DNA of 64,000 nucleotides from Zhengitettix transpicula (Eukaryota; Arthropoda; Insecta; Orthoptera; Tetrigidae). Location: the NCBI GenBank assembly GCA_037074705.1, contig CM073596.1:16388501-16452500 (forward strand). Reading direction: 5' to 3'. The notes beneath the pieces are model-generated. The model saw only the letters and a program-made list of their open reading frames with translations. It ran no database searches and had not been told where the DNA came from. Position 1 is the stretch's first letter. Each line of letters opens with the position of its first letter. The translations under genes and the position numbers were made by a program. Of the stretch, positions 9,487-21,962 are shown one piece after another.

Positions 9487-10488
9487 TGTAATGTACAAAA
9501 GATATTAATAATCCAAAATGCCAACACGTTGTGGCTAAATTATGTAATATACATAATCAATTAAAATTACAAGGTCCCCGTTGGAGAGCCAAATCATGTA
9601 ATATTCAAGTTAGAGAGTCAAATTATGTGGGATTCGAACTTTTAAAACGAAGAAAGTTAACAGGATTTAACCTTAAAATTAAACAAAATTATTTTAAAGA
9701 TTATTTAATTAAAATTTTGATTTCCATTGAATTTTGTGCATTTTATGTTTTTAACAAATGCCCCACAATAAAAAATTCAGGGCCGTTTACTGGGTCTCAA
9801 CTATTGACAGTGATTTGACATGTCACCAAAGTTACACAAAGAAAATACAAATTTAATTTACAATAACAAAATTTTATAAAAGAATCTAACAACAACAAAA
9901 CTAGAGAAATCTGGCGGTAAAGTATATTTACATAAACGTTTACAGAATTACGTTTCTATGTACCATTTTATTTAGAGTTGCTCTGGTACTGTATTGTGCA
10001 CTCCACTTTAATTTAATTAACAGGACATAACCCTGATTGCCATCTCGTTGCACTTCACAAAAATTCCGGCGCCTCTCTAACAAATAGCCACGAACTTTAC
10101 GTTAACGTACTTATTGTCACTCAGTTTTGCTGTAGAAGTACGTTAATTTCAATATTATTCTGCCGTGGTTCAGCTTAGACTTTTCTGAATTCATAATTAT
10201 TTACGAGAATCCTCGGCTGGTTTCCAAAACTATATTCACTCTGGTCGTGACCAGACCGGTCAGACCGTCGAAACACTCTTCCGTGACCACTTCGGTCAGG
10301 CTCCCAAAACACTCTGCCTGTTTCCGCCAAAGTTCTGTGTGCGCACGCTTTTCAACATTAATCGCCGTAGCATCCTTTAACAATCTCTGCACTCTTGCGC
10401 CAAACCATGCAGAATTAATTACGCCGAAAATAAAATAAAATAAAAAAATTATTAAATAAACTTACATTACACCCTGGCAATCTCTACA
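9487..10488. mobile_element. Family T element, about 1.0 kb
   Basis: It starts TGTAATGTAC next to ACATAT and ends CTCTACA next to ATATAT, the border pattern of family T in this window. Inside it keeps ACACGTTGTGGCTAA near the left end, matching a block in the copy at 30660, and TACTGGGTCTCAAC near 9790, a diverged form of the family body motif. No coding frame is recognised. The TG...CA ends suggest a solo LTR, but a DNA element with short inverted ends is possible. Confidence 0.5.
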
Positions 10489-13022
10489 ATATATTTATTT
10501 AGTAATGAGATTAAGATCTGAATATCTAGATTCTTAAAATATGAATTAAATATTGAAAAATCACCGAACCAAAATTTGAAACGTTCCGTAATGAGACTAA
10601 TATTTAGTCAGTCGATTCTTAAAGAATGTCTGACCGCCTAATTCATACTAAAAATTCTAAAATACTCGGAAATATTATAGGTAAAATTTTGTTATTTATA
10701 ACCCCAATAAATTATTATATTAAGAATGAATTACGCGAAATGTTTCACACGATTTAATTTATGAAAGATAAAATACAGATTTTATCCATTTTTCGAACAT
10801 ATTCTTCTCAGAGTGGATCCTGAAAAAAATGCCAACTGAAAATAGATTGATTATCTTACTTCTTGTGTGACAAATATCATGTCATAACAACATGATAACG
10901 ATTGATCGAAAATATTCGAGAACTGTTCCAATAACTTTGATGAACTCGGAGTCTCTCTCTTTTTTGTGGGGTGTTGGGTTTCAATATCTATAACATTAGT
11001 TTGCCATGGATCCATGGACTTTGATTTCGTATTCCGTCATCAAAAGCTTGCCGACAGACCGGGTCCATTAGCCTAATGCATTTCGCTGCTCTTCACCCAC
11101 AGAGACTTTTCTTGATTGACACGTTTCCCGACGTCCACAAAAAAATGAAATTAAGGAAAGCTTTTGCTTTTGATCTTCTTCGAGAGCATTCTCAAAGTTT
11201 CATCCCTAATTTATTAGGACCTCTTCATGTGCTGTAAAGTTAATTAAATGATCTAATTTCAAAATCCATGTTTCTAAAAAATTCCAGCAAAGCAAGATTT
11301 TACAAACATGATGTAATACGATTAATTAAAAATTTATTGAACATTACTTACAATTAAATGTGCGATGTGCCCACACTTTGCAGGTGTACAGCTGTTGAGA
11401 ATAGTGTTAAGTTTAGAAAAAGCAATGGAAATAAAGTTATTTTCAATACATTAAAGGGATTCGAACAATAGGGAATCATAAATTCTAATTAAATTATTAG
11501 TATGATTTGTTTACATTAATGGCCGAATCATTGAAACGAACATTACATTTCAGACGCCCTACAAATCTCCTTCCCAGCATCTCTGGTGGAAGGAAAATAT
11601 ACTTATTATAGTGCTTTCGCGTTCATCTGCTTCCTATTTTGTAATTTTATAAAAGCCCAAAAATTTCAGGTGGATAACATTTCGTATATTTAATTCGTAT
11701 CTTATTTTTTTGTACTTAAATTCTGATTATTTATGTTTCAATTGATTATACTTTGTACGAAATGCATATTTTTATGTTTGTACTGAGCAGATATGGTGAA
11801 AACAAGTTACTTTGGTTTGCCATTAGTTCCTACGAAGAAGAAATATTTTTAAAAAATTAAAAAGGGATTGGAAGGAGAACGAAATCTGAGTAGAGTTTCT
11901 GTTTCAATATTTTTTTAAAAATTAGAATTAAAATTTTTAAATTCTGTTGTGTAACCCTCAATCAGTTTTTGACTTCTTTCCTTTGTAGGACTAGGAAAAA
12001 ATTATAAAAATAAAAATAGATATAACAGTAATGTGCCTCAATAGTATTTTTTACAATACGCGGGTTTCATCTCGTAATATCCAGTTTTTAAACTTCAATG
12101 AACGCGTGAAGCGTATGATTTCACTTATGATTGATGGTTGCATTGTCTCAGAATTATTGGCATTCGTGCATTTCTGACCAAAGTTTACTTTCCCATAGCG
12201 TTCGTTTTGTCTGCCTTCACACGGGAGGTCCGTCTGACCTTTGAGGCGGGACTTTCTAAATAGCAACCAAACAGTTCAATATATCCACCGCCATCCCCGA
12301 GGGGACAGTACAAAGGCAAAACCGTGTCCTTACTGTCACAATTTCTCTCGATTTTGTTTTTTGAAATTTAATTGCCTGTGGCGAAATGATCGTCCATCGA
12401 ACTTAACTGAATATCTGCTCCGATGAGAGGAAATGGCTGGTTTGTTTCTACCACGGCGGCCGCTCAGCACAAAGAAAAATATTTATCTACGATAAATATG
12501 GGAAAATTATTGAAGATTATTTTATTATGGTGACATCTTTATTTTTATGATTTTATTTATTTTTAACAAATTCAAGCTGTGATGTGTTTTTCTAAAACTT
12601 GTATTTTCATATTGTTTCAGGTAAGTTGCTGTGTCCACTTCAACTACTTTGGCGTTATGGTCTGTTTTCCGTGCAGTCGTCGCTGAAATTTCAAGCGTTG
12701 TGAGACGGTAACGATTTTAATACACTTTCAGCAATTATTTCAGTTTAACGGACCTCGAATAAGCTTAGAGATGTTATAAAAAGATGTTACTTGAGCTAGT
12801 TATAAGTTCCATGAAGATGAAAACATTTGATACCGTAATTGCCATTTAGAATCACTTCAAAAGGGGTCAATTCATTGGCTTTTGATAGATTACCTAATGC
12901 CAAATATACAAACGAAACTGCACATTCATGCACCATTAAACTGCATTACAAGCATGTTTAGATTGGTTAGATCAGGTAGATATATATGCACGGCACGGCT
13001 CATAATTTATATTTATATATAT
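10489..13022. other. Intergenic, about 2.5 kb without a recognised feature
   Basis: AT-rich sequence. Short frames (for example at 12051-12266 minus and 12241-12426 plus) show no domain, no good splice context and no repeat match within the window. Confidence 0.35.
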
Positions 13023-14401
13023 TGTAATAACCACAACAGGGTATAAATAAAAAAATATATACTTGATTTTAACTAACAAATTTATTAACACAAGAAGAAT
13101 TTACAATTGAATTTATATTCTACTATTATAATAAGAAACTCTTGCTCTCATGGGTCTCTACTGGGTTTGACAACGGACAGAATCGAACTATTAAAAAGAC
13201 CCAACATTTAAGTTTTAAATTAAACAAAAGTATTTACTAAATTTATTAATGAACTTAACCTATAGATTGCTTCTAACTTTATTATCAAAAGAAGAGAACG
13301 ACATCTGACTGTTATTCTTTAATAACGTTTACATCTGTTAATATTATGCATTCCAACTTACGGTTTCTCAGGTTTACTTCGACTCGTTCTTAAGACACTC
13401 ACTTTATAGCCTTGACATTCACTCACTGACTCTAACACAATATCACTGGTTCGCCGTAACACCCCTTGACGTTGTTGGCTGCATCCAGGTCGCCTACCAT
13501 CGAAGACAGGTCAAATTCTCCTACTCATACAGATAGAGCTTCTGTATTTTAAAAATGTTTATAGCTGTTATGGTTTTGCTGACTGACTAACTGTCTCTTC
13601 GATGCATCCTCCGCCTCTCTCCCACGCTAACTGTGTCTGTCTCCTCTCCCACGTTAACTCCAAATGTCCAACTGTCCAACTCTTCGCTGCGTCCTCCACC
13701 TCTCTCCCATGCTAACTGTCACACAATAGGTTATTTCCCCTATATATACCCCTAGCCTCCTTGTTTTTCTCTTGATGCAAAATTTCGTCGCAACGGCGCG
13801 GTGACAGAATCCCTTTACTGAAATTTACGTCCCGGCCACTGGATTCGTTCCGCCTTCCGAAACCCGACAATCGCGACAGGTCCAATTTGTCTTTGGACCT
13901 CTCCGCTCACAAGTGCGCGATACTAATTTCTCCAGATCCTAAGTCAACAAGTGCCTGGACCCTTACACCCACTGACCCCCGCAATTACTCAGGACTTGAT
14001 GGCTGCTCTCTTTTGTCCGACTCGCACAAGATCTTTTCTTGCAAGTCCCAAGCAACTACGCCACTTGTCAGGTCATTCGTCAGAGACAATAGCCTGCTCT
14101 AACATAGCCACTTTGGGGCCATCTGCTCGCCCACGTTCTGCGTTACGAATTCTTCACGCCGTTCCCCAAATCAATAAGTTACTGGACCCGCAATCACTCT
14201 TTGGACCTAATTGCCGCACCGTCACCCTGTCCCTACAAATTACGGCTTCCTCTCTGCAGCTCACCAGCACTCATCCTAGATAAATGTCTTACCGCTCCGT
14301 CTTGTCACCTCGTGACAGGACGCGCGGTTACTTTTCCGTCGCATTCTCTTTACGACATGTGCGCTGTTTTTAATCCAATGTATTATATTAAATGCATTAC
14401 A
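13023..14401. mobile_element. Family T element, 1.38 kb, longest copy
   Basis: The left border is ATATAT|TGTAATAACC and the right border is GCATTACA|ATATAT, so the element lies between matching ATATAT runs that may be a target-site duplication. The body has GGGTCTCTACTGGGTTTGA at about 13152, also found in the copies at 21076, 21963 and 62855. On the minus strand a GTAAGT donor-like site (13356-13361) lies where three other copies have one. The right half is rich in CTCTCCCACG-type pyrimidine runs. Frames in it (13887-14437) have no recognisable domain. Confidence 0.6.
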
Positions 14402-14679
14402 ATATATAATCTACTGTACGACTGTGCCAATCTCTAAATTTGCCTTTAAAGTCATGTTCTAATGTGTGAGATTTTAAAATCCACTTAAACGATACTAAGT
14501 ATGTGGCATTCAGGCATTTGGCAGTACAATTAAACAAAGAAATTACTGTAAATACCGTCAAGTAAACCAACCAACCCACCCTTTCCCTATAAATCGGTGG
14601 ATAAAAGATTCATTTATCACAATATATATTGTTGATCACACACTACGTTATAATAAAACATATATAAAGGGCAAAATAA
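14402..14679. other. Spacer between family T and Jockey copies
   Basis: AT-rich, nothing recognised. Confidence 0.35.
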
Positions 14680-16190
14680 TTTTTATTTTTTTTAATATTA
14701 CATTTATCAGCAATCAGATACATTTTAATCTATAAGCTAATGTGGTGGCTTTGACATGTTATTTACATATCATACATTATGGCATGATGAGATCCCCTCC
14801 AGCGAAGAGAACTTCTAAATCTTGTCTAGAGATGTGATGGCCATTTTCCTTTCAGTCTTCTTGTTTTATCATTTTCTAGTAGTGGTTGTTATAATGGGTT
14901 TGAATGTGATTTGAGCTTTATGTGGTGACTAACACTCTTTGGACGGGCAGTTTCCATAACAATTGGTATTTTTAAGTCATTGTGTATTTGTTCATTTGTT
15001 ATGTACCCAGGGGGAGTTAACGATGGCTCTTAATATTTTAGACTGGCATCTTTGTATTATTGCAGTATTTGACTTACTGGCACATCCCCATAATTCTATC
15101 CCGTAGGTCCATATTGGTATAATTATGGTTTTATATAGTAGAAGTTTATTTTCTAATGAGAGGTGTGATTTGCGTCCTAGTCGCCAGTACATTTCTTTTT
15201 GTTTAATATCCATTTGTTTTCTTTTCTTGGTTATGTGGATTTTCCAATTGAGTTTGCTGTCGAGATGAAAACCCAAGTATTTGACAGAGGGTGATTTAGG
15301 TATCTCTGTGTTGTTTATAAAGATCGGTGGGCAGTGTTTTTTACATAATGTAAACGTCACATGAGACGACTTTTTTTCATTTATTTTTATTCTCCATTTC
15401 TGAAGCCATACTTGAAGTAAGTTCATATATTTTTGAATGAGTGATGAAGCCTGGTTTATATCCGAATGTGAGGTTAGGATCACAGTATCATCTGCAAACG
15501 TTCCTAGGACAATATTTTCGACCGTTGGGAGATCAGAGGTGAACAACAAATACAACAGGGGGCCTAAGACACAGCCCTGAGGAACTCCTGCATTAAGTGA
15601 ATGCATAGATGAGACGTCTTGTTTCACTCTTGTACGGAATTTTCGGTGTGTTAAGAATGATTCCAACAATTTATAGAACATAGGCAAGTTTTTTTAAATT
15701 TTATATGGTAAACCCCGATGCCATACCTTATCAAATGCCTGACTTATGTCTAAGAATATTGGTGGACAATATTCTTTATTTTCGAAGACTCTATTAATGT
15801 AATTTGTTACTCGGTGGCACTGCTGAGTTGTAGAATGACTCCGTCGAAAGCCAAACTGATGATGTGGAATCCAGTCATTAGCCGTGAAGTCGGGATCAAT
15901 TCTTGAAAGCAATAATTTTTCCAGAAGTTTTGAGACTGATGAGAGCAGACTAATGGGTCGGTAAGAAGTAACATTTTTAGGATCTTTACCGGGTTTGTTA
16001 ACTAAAATTATCTCTGCTAACTTTGGTTTCTCTGGCCAATAATTTATTCTAAATATTCCATTAAATAAATATGTAATAATCAAAAGACCTTTTCCAGGTA
16101 ATTCTTTCAGCATTGGAAAAATAAATAATAACGATTTAATCTTTTTAAGCAGTATATCGGGGCCGTATAGTGGGATTAGTGGCCTCCTCC
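14680..16190 (-). pseudogene. Jockey-type non-LTR retrotransposon, 5'-truncated, one in-frame stop
   Basis: On the minus strand one frame runs from about 16185 down to 14992 with a single TAA at 15696-15694. Upstream of the stop are YRPISLLSSVSKLLEKLL, HQFGFRRSHST and LDISQAFDKVWHRGL; downstream are AGVPQGCVLGPLLYLLF, the catalytic box FADDTV, KYLGFHLDSKLNWK, YKTIIIPIWTYGIELWG and a C-terminal ILRAIVNSPW. The order and the C-terminal Trp-rich block are those of the Jockey clade, whose enzyme primes reverse transcription at a nicked target. The endonuclease domain and ORF1 are missing; an in-frame stop upstream near 16195 marks the truncation. The 3' region (14992-14680) ends close to an A-rich tail as read on this strand. 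Only one nonsense change in about 1.2 kb of frame suggests a fairly recent insertion. Confidence 0.92.
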
Positions 16191-16869
16191 AATTTTACTT
16201 GTAATTGAATGATTGGACCGTGTGATTTGGTTTTAGTTGAGGTAGGCAAGCAGCACCTTCGAATTAGTATGCAAAGTAGCTGCCTTCGAGGACTCGTGAA
16301 AACAGTAAGAAAATTAGAACCATTAATTTTATATCCTGAGAAAGTTAGCGCCTAAAGGTTCATTATTAGGAACAGATATTTAGAGAGAGAGAGAGAGAAA
16401 GAGAGGGACGGGTTCTGCTTTCGCAGAGAGACGACCGCAGCAGGAAACGAACCGAGATTTGGTCCTCTTTCGGTGGAACCTGTTTGATGTTCCCATTTTT
16501 AATGAGCAAAAAAGTTGTCACGTTTTCTCGAAGGTTCGCGAGTAACCCGAAGAAATTTAGAACATCCTCGAGGTGACAGATCTTAATGACATTAGCGAAT
16601 CTCTCAAATGTTGTTTAACGTTTATTTGATACCCAACGTTGCACTGGTTCTCAGTCTTTACACATTCACAATCAAATATGTGAAATTATAATGATATACA
16701 AACTTAATTTTTTTTCAAGAATCTCACTTGAAATAATTCGTCAGTTTTAGCACATTTAAAATCTATTAAATTATACTGATTAACAAATGTTTACCATCAT
16801 TCTATGTCTCCTCCAGTACATACAAAATGGTACGTGTCATATTTATGCCATGTCAATCATTTTATTTAA
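16191..16869. other. Intergenic with a short GA microsatellite
   Basis: A run of GAGAGA type occupies 16382-16406. The rest is AT-rich with no gene seen. Confidence 0.45.
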
Positions 16870-17285
16870 AATAAAATTAGTTCCACAGATCGTATAATCT
16901 TTCGTATTGTTTTCTTATTATGTTTCTATGGCGTATTGATGGATAAAATTATACTTTTTATTCAACAAAAATATTTCTGCTTTATTTCATTACAAAAAAG
17001 GAACTATTTACTTTTTTGTGCAGTAACGTCTCTTTCGCGTCTGCGGTGACGTCATGATTTCGTGACGTGCAGTTATTTAACACAAAATGATCACATTTTT
17101 CAAATATAATTATTTCCACCTTTGTGCTACAGGTTTATGACCCTCACAGTACCGTTTCTCGTGTTTTGAAGAATATGTGTACCAATTTTTGTTGAAATCT
17201 GTCCACGGGTTTAAATATATATAAAGTAACGTAAATACATACATAAATATAAATATACATCCTTTTTTTTATTATATAGATTAGG
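16870..17285 (+). repeat. Family S repeat copy
   Basis: Blocks shared with 24770-25065 and 56330-56630 include ATTATACTTTTTATTCAA, TCTGCTTTATTTCATTA, AAGGAACTATTT, AGTAACGTCTCT, GTGACGT, AGTACCGTTTCTCG, AAGAATATGTGTACCAA, ACATACATA and ATATACATCCTTTTTTT before TATAGAT. The elements all lie in the same orientation in these three places. The right end with (ACAT)n and TATAGAT resembles an end common to several arthropod repeat families, but I cannot name the family. Confidence 0.75.
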
Positions 17286-20200
17286 GCAGCGGTCGCTTGT
17301 TATTATATTTCACTAATAGAAACAGGTGATCCACTCATTTGCTGAATTCGTAAATGTTTAAAAATTAACATTTTTTTTTAAAAAAAATACGATGATTCTT
17401 GAATGTTAGCCTATAATTACTCTATTACGAATAATTTATTCTCTCGAATATATACCAATAAACTCCGCATATTAATATAAATCTACTGGCGTCGGCTTTG
17501 TTAATACAATCTAATTGAATTTTTTTCCATGAATTGAATAATTAGGTTACAGCCCTGTAAGATTTAATCTCGGAATTCATTCCGTTATATATTTTTTCCA
17601 ACAGTCTCCGATTTTGACAATTGTTATTCAAATGTTGCTTCAAACGAGAATTGTTAAGCATCCAAAATTGAAGGTTCCTTTAATTAGGAATTTACCCTAG
17701 TTTACCTTGTTGTAAGTCTGTTTTGGCCGTTGCCAGTGTCATAGTGGAATGTAACTTGTTTGTGAACAAATACAAGTTTAAATTCTATATTGTTAACTAT
17801 TAACGACCAGCTGCATCAAGTGACTATATTATGAATCGCACGAATGTTTAGGTGATTTCTGAGAAAAAATAAACTGCACTGACTTTAGAACTGGCGTAAA
17901 TGTACGTAGTCAACGCTTAGTTACTATTTTTAACCAATAGTAATTCGTCAATAAAATCATGAGGATTAAACATTTTTTGGTTTTAACTTATTTACATTTT
18001 TTATGAGATGGAAAAAGGTGATCGAAGAAGTTTATTAGATTTCAAAAAAAGAGGCAACAGGGGCACTTTAATCAAGAGAACGGTTAAATAGGAAAGAATT
18101 CCAAGGCTGACGCCCATTTCTGTCAACGGACTCTTCCAGCAAGGAATTGATGGGCAATACTTGACTTGATGTCCAAAACCTTGGACAGGAACAGCTCTTC
18201 GTAAATCCGTTCCAATCCCTATTTGGCCTGTCGTCTTGTCGCCGGCTCGGCAAGGTTTTAAATATTATCCGTTGTGAACCTATCGTTTGTCTAGAGGACG
18301 GCTTTCCCACAGCTACTTTCCGCTGTTGGCTTGGATGGAGCATTCTGGTCCTGACCACATGGTCGCCCACGCCAGAAGGTGGGCCGCATTCCAGCAGCTG
18401 TGATGTCACACGAATGGCCCTGGAGATTAGACAAATCACGTCCACATTAGTTCTGGTGGTCGAGCCTTTACTGATCCTCGAACATCAACGCCGAGGGGCA
18501 TCATAATGGTGACTACGCTCAAGTCTCATCAGAAACCAGGACTGACCACTGGGTTAGGAATTGCGACCGGGAAGTGACACGTAGAATTGGGAACAAGTTT
18601 ATATCCTTAGAGAGCTGGAAAATGCGGCGAAACTGGTTGCCTTCCGGGATGGTCCTCAAGTCTTTACTCATGAGAGTAGGAACTCATGACCTGGATCAAG
18701 GACTGCTAAAGGAGCCAGGCACGGTTGGTGATCAGTAATTCGGAGTTGAAAAACATCTACTGAAAATAGGGGGCAAATAATTGGACCCTTGATGATGAAA
18801 TTTGGATATTGAATTGTAATAAATTCTGAATTAAATTTAACTATCAACCAATGTGTTAGAAAAGGTTCGTGTTGATCTCGTCTGTGTTGTACCGTTAGAA
18901 ATTTCACGTGGCAAGTTTTTTTCTGATTCAATGTCACTTGCCTAATGATGTAATAATGTAAATTGGACATGAAAACAAAAGATATTGGTGAGAATTTAGC
19001 ATGGAAGCCATTATACATTATACATTATACAGAATTTTTTGTATCATTAAATATTTTTGGAGCCTTCTAATTGACGATCTTAGCACTCTATAAATTTTAA
19101 ATAAATAATAAATATAATACTAATCTAATATAAATAAATAGAAATTTTCTACAATAAATCAGTAAAATAAATTGAAAAATAAAAAAATGTTAAAGTGTTT
19201 TCATTACGTGTCTGGAAACCATCTGAGATTCTCGATCACACATAGTCGCAGGAATAAGAATGCTGATTTATATAAGTAACTGGCAATGCTAAAGTGAAGT
19301 TATTTTTCATTGAAATTTATATTCGCAGAAGGTTAAGGCTTGTCAGCGAAGTGCTTTCTGCAACAAAATTGATTGCGCAAGTAATTAAGGCCGTGATAAG
19401 CCAATGATTTATTATTAACAAGTTTTTTTTCCTCTAGGAGTAGGGCTTAACATTTGCTGAGACAGAGAGAAAGTTCGTTGCTCAACGTCATTTTCAGCAA
19501 TCAACTTTGCAGCGGACACGATTTCTGCATGACCAGACACTACTAACATCTCGCCATTCCGTCCCGACAATTATAGTTTGTAAGTAACAAGGACGCTTGT
19601 TCGGAGGCTATCCTAAAATCTCCAGGTTGTGTAATATAACTACGAGTAATGCAAATGATTATATCGAGCATGTTAACTGCAGATTTTCCTTATTATAAAA
19701 GCATTTATTTTGTTTAGTTTTGTCCGCAATGTTGTCTTTACCAATATTGTAAAGAATTATTTTTGTGGGCTGGGTTTTTACGTTAAATCAAAATAAATAT
19801 TTGACCAATAAAGAAATTTTATATAAGTTTATTAAAGTTAAACATGAAACTCTTATCTCAGGCACCTGTGGTTTTTACATAGAAGAGATCTGCTGCCCGT
19901 GCCAAATGCGTACTGCTATTCTGTGTTGTGTTGCCTGCTGTAGCTCTCGTACCGACGTACTGGCGTCGACTCAGGGGTTGATCACTGGCTAAGGCGTCGG
20001 CCTCCGGGATTGAATGCTGGCAAGCCGTCGTACTAAATTGTGTGGTGCTATTCTGTGAACTCTTCACTAACTAATTGTGGCCCCTTTCTCACGACGATTC
20101 TGCCTCCAACTATATCAGAGACAACAACTTTACGGAGCCTCTCTCAATCACATCCACCAGCTTCGGTGAGCGCAGAACAACTGTCCTTTTCAAAAGCTTA

Positions 20201-20488
20201 TCTCCTCCCTTATATCCTTCCATTCTTTTACTTTTTCATTGATAGAAAACTTCGTCAGTTTTACTGATTCTTCCATTGTCACAAGATTTATAGCACGCAG
20301 CTGCAGTTCCTTAGTCAACAATGGCTAACTATTCTGTAATGTTGAGGCCAACAATCAAGACAGGACACGAAATTACTTGGATGGATATATTTATTTCCTC
20401 CACCCCCACGCACGTGCACGGTTTCGAATTCTCAAGACCACACAAACAACACATTCGAGACAAAGAAAAACTTAAACCTAAATACACG
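17286..20488. other. Intergenic, about 3.2 kb without a called gene
   Basis: A higher-GC patch at about 18068-18700 carries a 125-codon minus-strand frame (18068-18445) with no recognisable domain; it may be a mobile-element remnant. A stretch at 19978-20015 (GGCTAAGGCGTCGGCCTCCGG) faintly resembles a tRNA-derived repeat, but no cloverleaf can be drawn. Confidence 0.3.
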
Positions 20489-20513
20489 CGTTACAATATA
20501 TTATATTGTAACG
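20489..20513. repeat. 25-bp perfect palindrome
   Basis: CGTTACAATATA (20489-20500) and TATATTGTAACG (20502-20513) are exact reverse complements around a single T. The arms look like the end of a family T element (TTACA), an ATAT run, and then the start of another (TGTAA). It could be the joined ends left after an excision or deletion. Confidence 0.7.
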
Positions 20514-21075
20514 TGTTCTCTTCCCAAAAGAATCATGTTAAAAGCCATAGTGTTCTGCTTTTCTTCTAACTTTTTTCAAATAAATGTTGAGCTATTATCT
20601 CCCGGGACCATTAGGCCTATTCATATTGACGGTAATAAAGTAGTCAGATTTTTTCATGTTATTAAGCAATAATTTTATTTACAGTCAGAGATGTTGTGGT
20701 ACAATTCCTCAGTGGTGCAAACACCTATGGACTTTGGCCGACGATAAACTGTTTATACGGCCATATACTCAGTCGCGAAGAAGTCGTATTCGTGGCATTG
20801 TGGAAGCGTGGGAGGGTAATAGCTCGCTAAGAAGACAGGCAAACGTGATTTACGCAAGACCTTAACCCTGAAATCCCACACGAATAGTAAAGACAAGTGA
20901 CCGTCAGATTGCTAAAATCTCCGTGTGTGTATGCCATGCTAAAACATTTTCGTCTATGACTTTATAGTTCCGTTGAAATAGACCAGGGAGAAGCATTTAT
21001 TTAATTTACGAATGTTGAGCAGAGTTTAGAAGCCTTGAAGAGCTCATACGAAATTCTGATATTACACCGATATAT
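20514..21075. other. Intergenic, no gene seen
   Basis: Nothing recognised. A GC-richer 20690-20870 stretch has a short frame without domain. Confidence 0.3.
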
Positions 21076-21374
21076 TGTAATATTTAAAATAGATATGGAC
21101 TTTTAAATGACTGAAACATTATTTACAAACAAACAAAATATTTATTATCCATTATTTTAAACACAATTTAAAATTTATCTCAGGAACTCTACTGGGTTTG
21201 ATAATGGCAATGACCAGTTGGTCGGGTATTGAGCACTTGTCCCACGCCCTTCCGATAGCGGGCGAACAAATAGTCGCCATATTGAACTTAACTAATATGG
21301 CACGAAAATTTTCATCCAATTCAATTGTTAGTCGGGACGTTGTCACAGTGGGTCCATTATGCTCAACTAATACA
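21076..21374. mobile_element. Family T fragment with an R-like insert
   Basis: It begins ATAT|TGTAATATTTAAAATAG and follows the copy at 21963 closely through ATGGACTTTTAAATGA, ACAAACAAA, ACACAATTTAAAATTTATCT and CTCTACTGGGTTTGATAATG. At about 21213-21272 it turns into a piece of family R (TTGTCCCACGCCCTTCCGAT, AGCGGG) and then ends near AATACA. The right border is uncertain. Either R inserted here or the two were joined by deletion. Confidence 0.55.
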
Positions 21375-21962
21375 ATGATTTAATTTTACTTTGTCATTTC
21401 ATACATCCTATATATGAATGCAATATTAATGTAAACATCGATGATGATCGCAGTACCATATACAGCAATCACGGATTCCACAGCCGTAAATACTGTTTTT
21501 TGTTATCCTCTTTCTTTACTTCCAATTCGTACGCATCACACGCTTAATATCAGTCTTCAAGTATTACTAATGCAAGTGCAACGGAGTTTTCCGTAGCCAA
21601 TAATTTTAAGAACTCTTCACTCCCACTCTCGACTTGCAATTCGGCGAACTATGTAGCCTACGTTGTAGCTTTAGATACTGTAAGTTCATATATGAAAATT
21701 CATTGAAATGTGTTTTTTGAAAGTATTCAGTTCAAAGGGACTGACAGGCACACTACGAACAGACATCCGCCGCTACTTTAAGACAAAGACATTACATCCA
21801 TGACCGCCTCAATTACTCCAATGGATTTAATGACGTCCCTATACAAACGATTAGCAGATAAATAAGATTTACTTCATTTAAATTCCCTAGAACAGATTTC
21901 ATATTGTTTATGAACTAAGAATTATAGATTATTTCATTGTATCAAACATTGTACTATTGTAT

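Noticed and set aside
13887..14437. Overlapping plus-strand frames in the 13-kb family T element
   Set aside because: Pyrimidine-rich sequence gives Ser/Thr/Pro/Leu strings without any domain; no splice support.
18068..18445. 125-codon minus-strand frame
   Set aside because: No recognisable domain, no good start context and no splice sites that fit.
19978..20015. tRNA-like GGCTAAGGCGTCGGCC stretch
   Set aside because: No acceptor stem or cloverleaf can be formed; at most an old tRNA-derived repeat.
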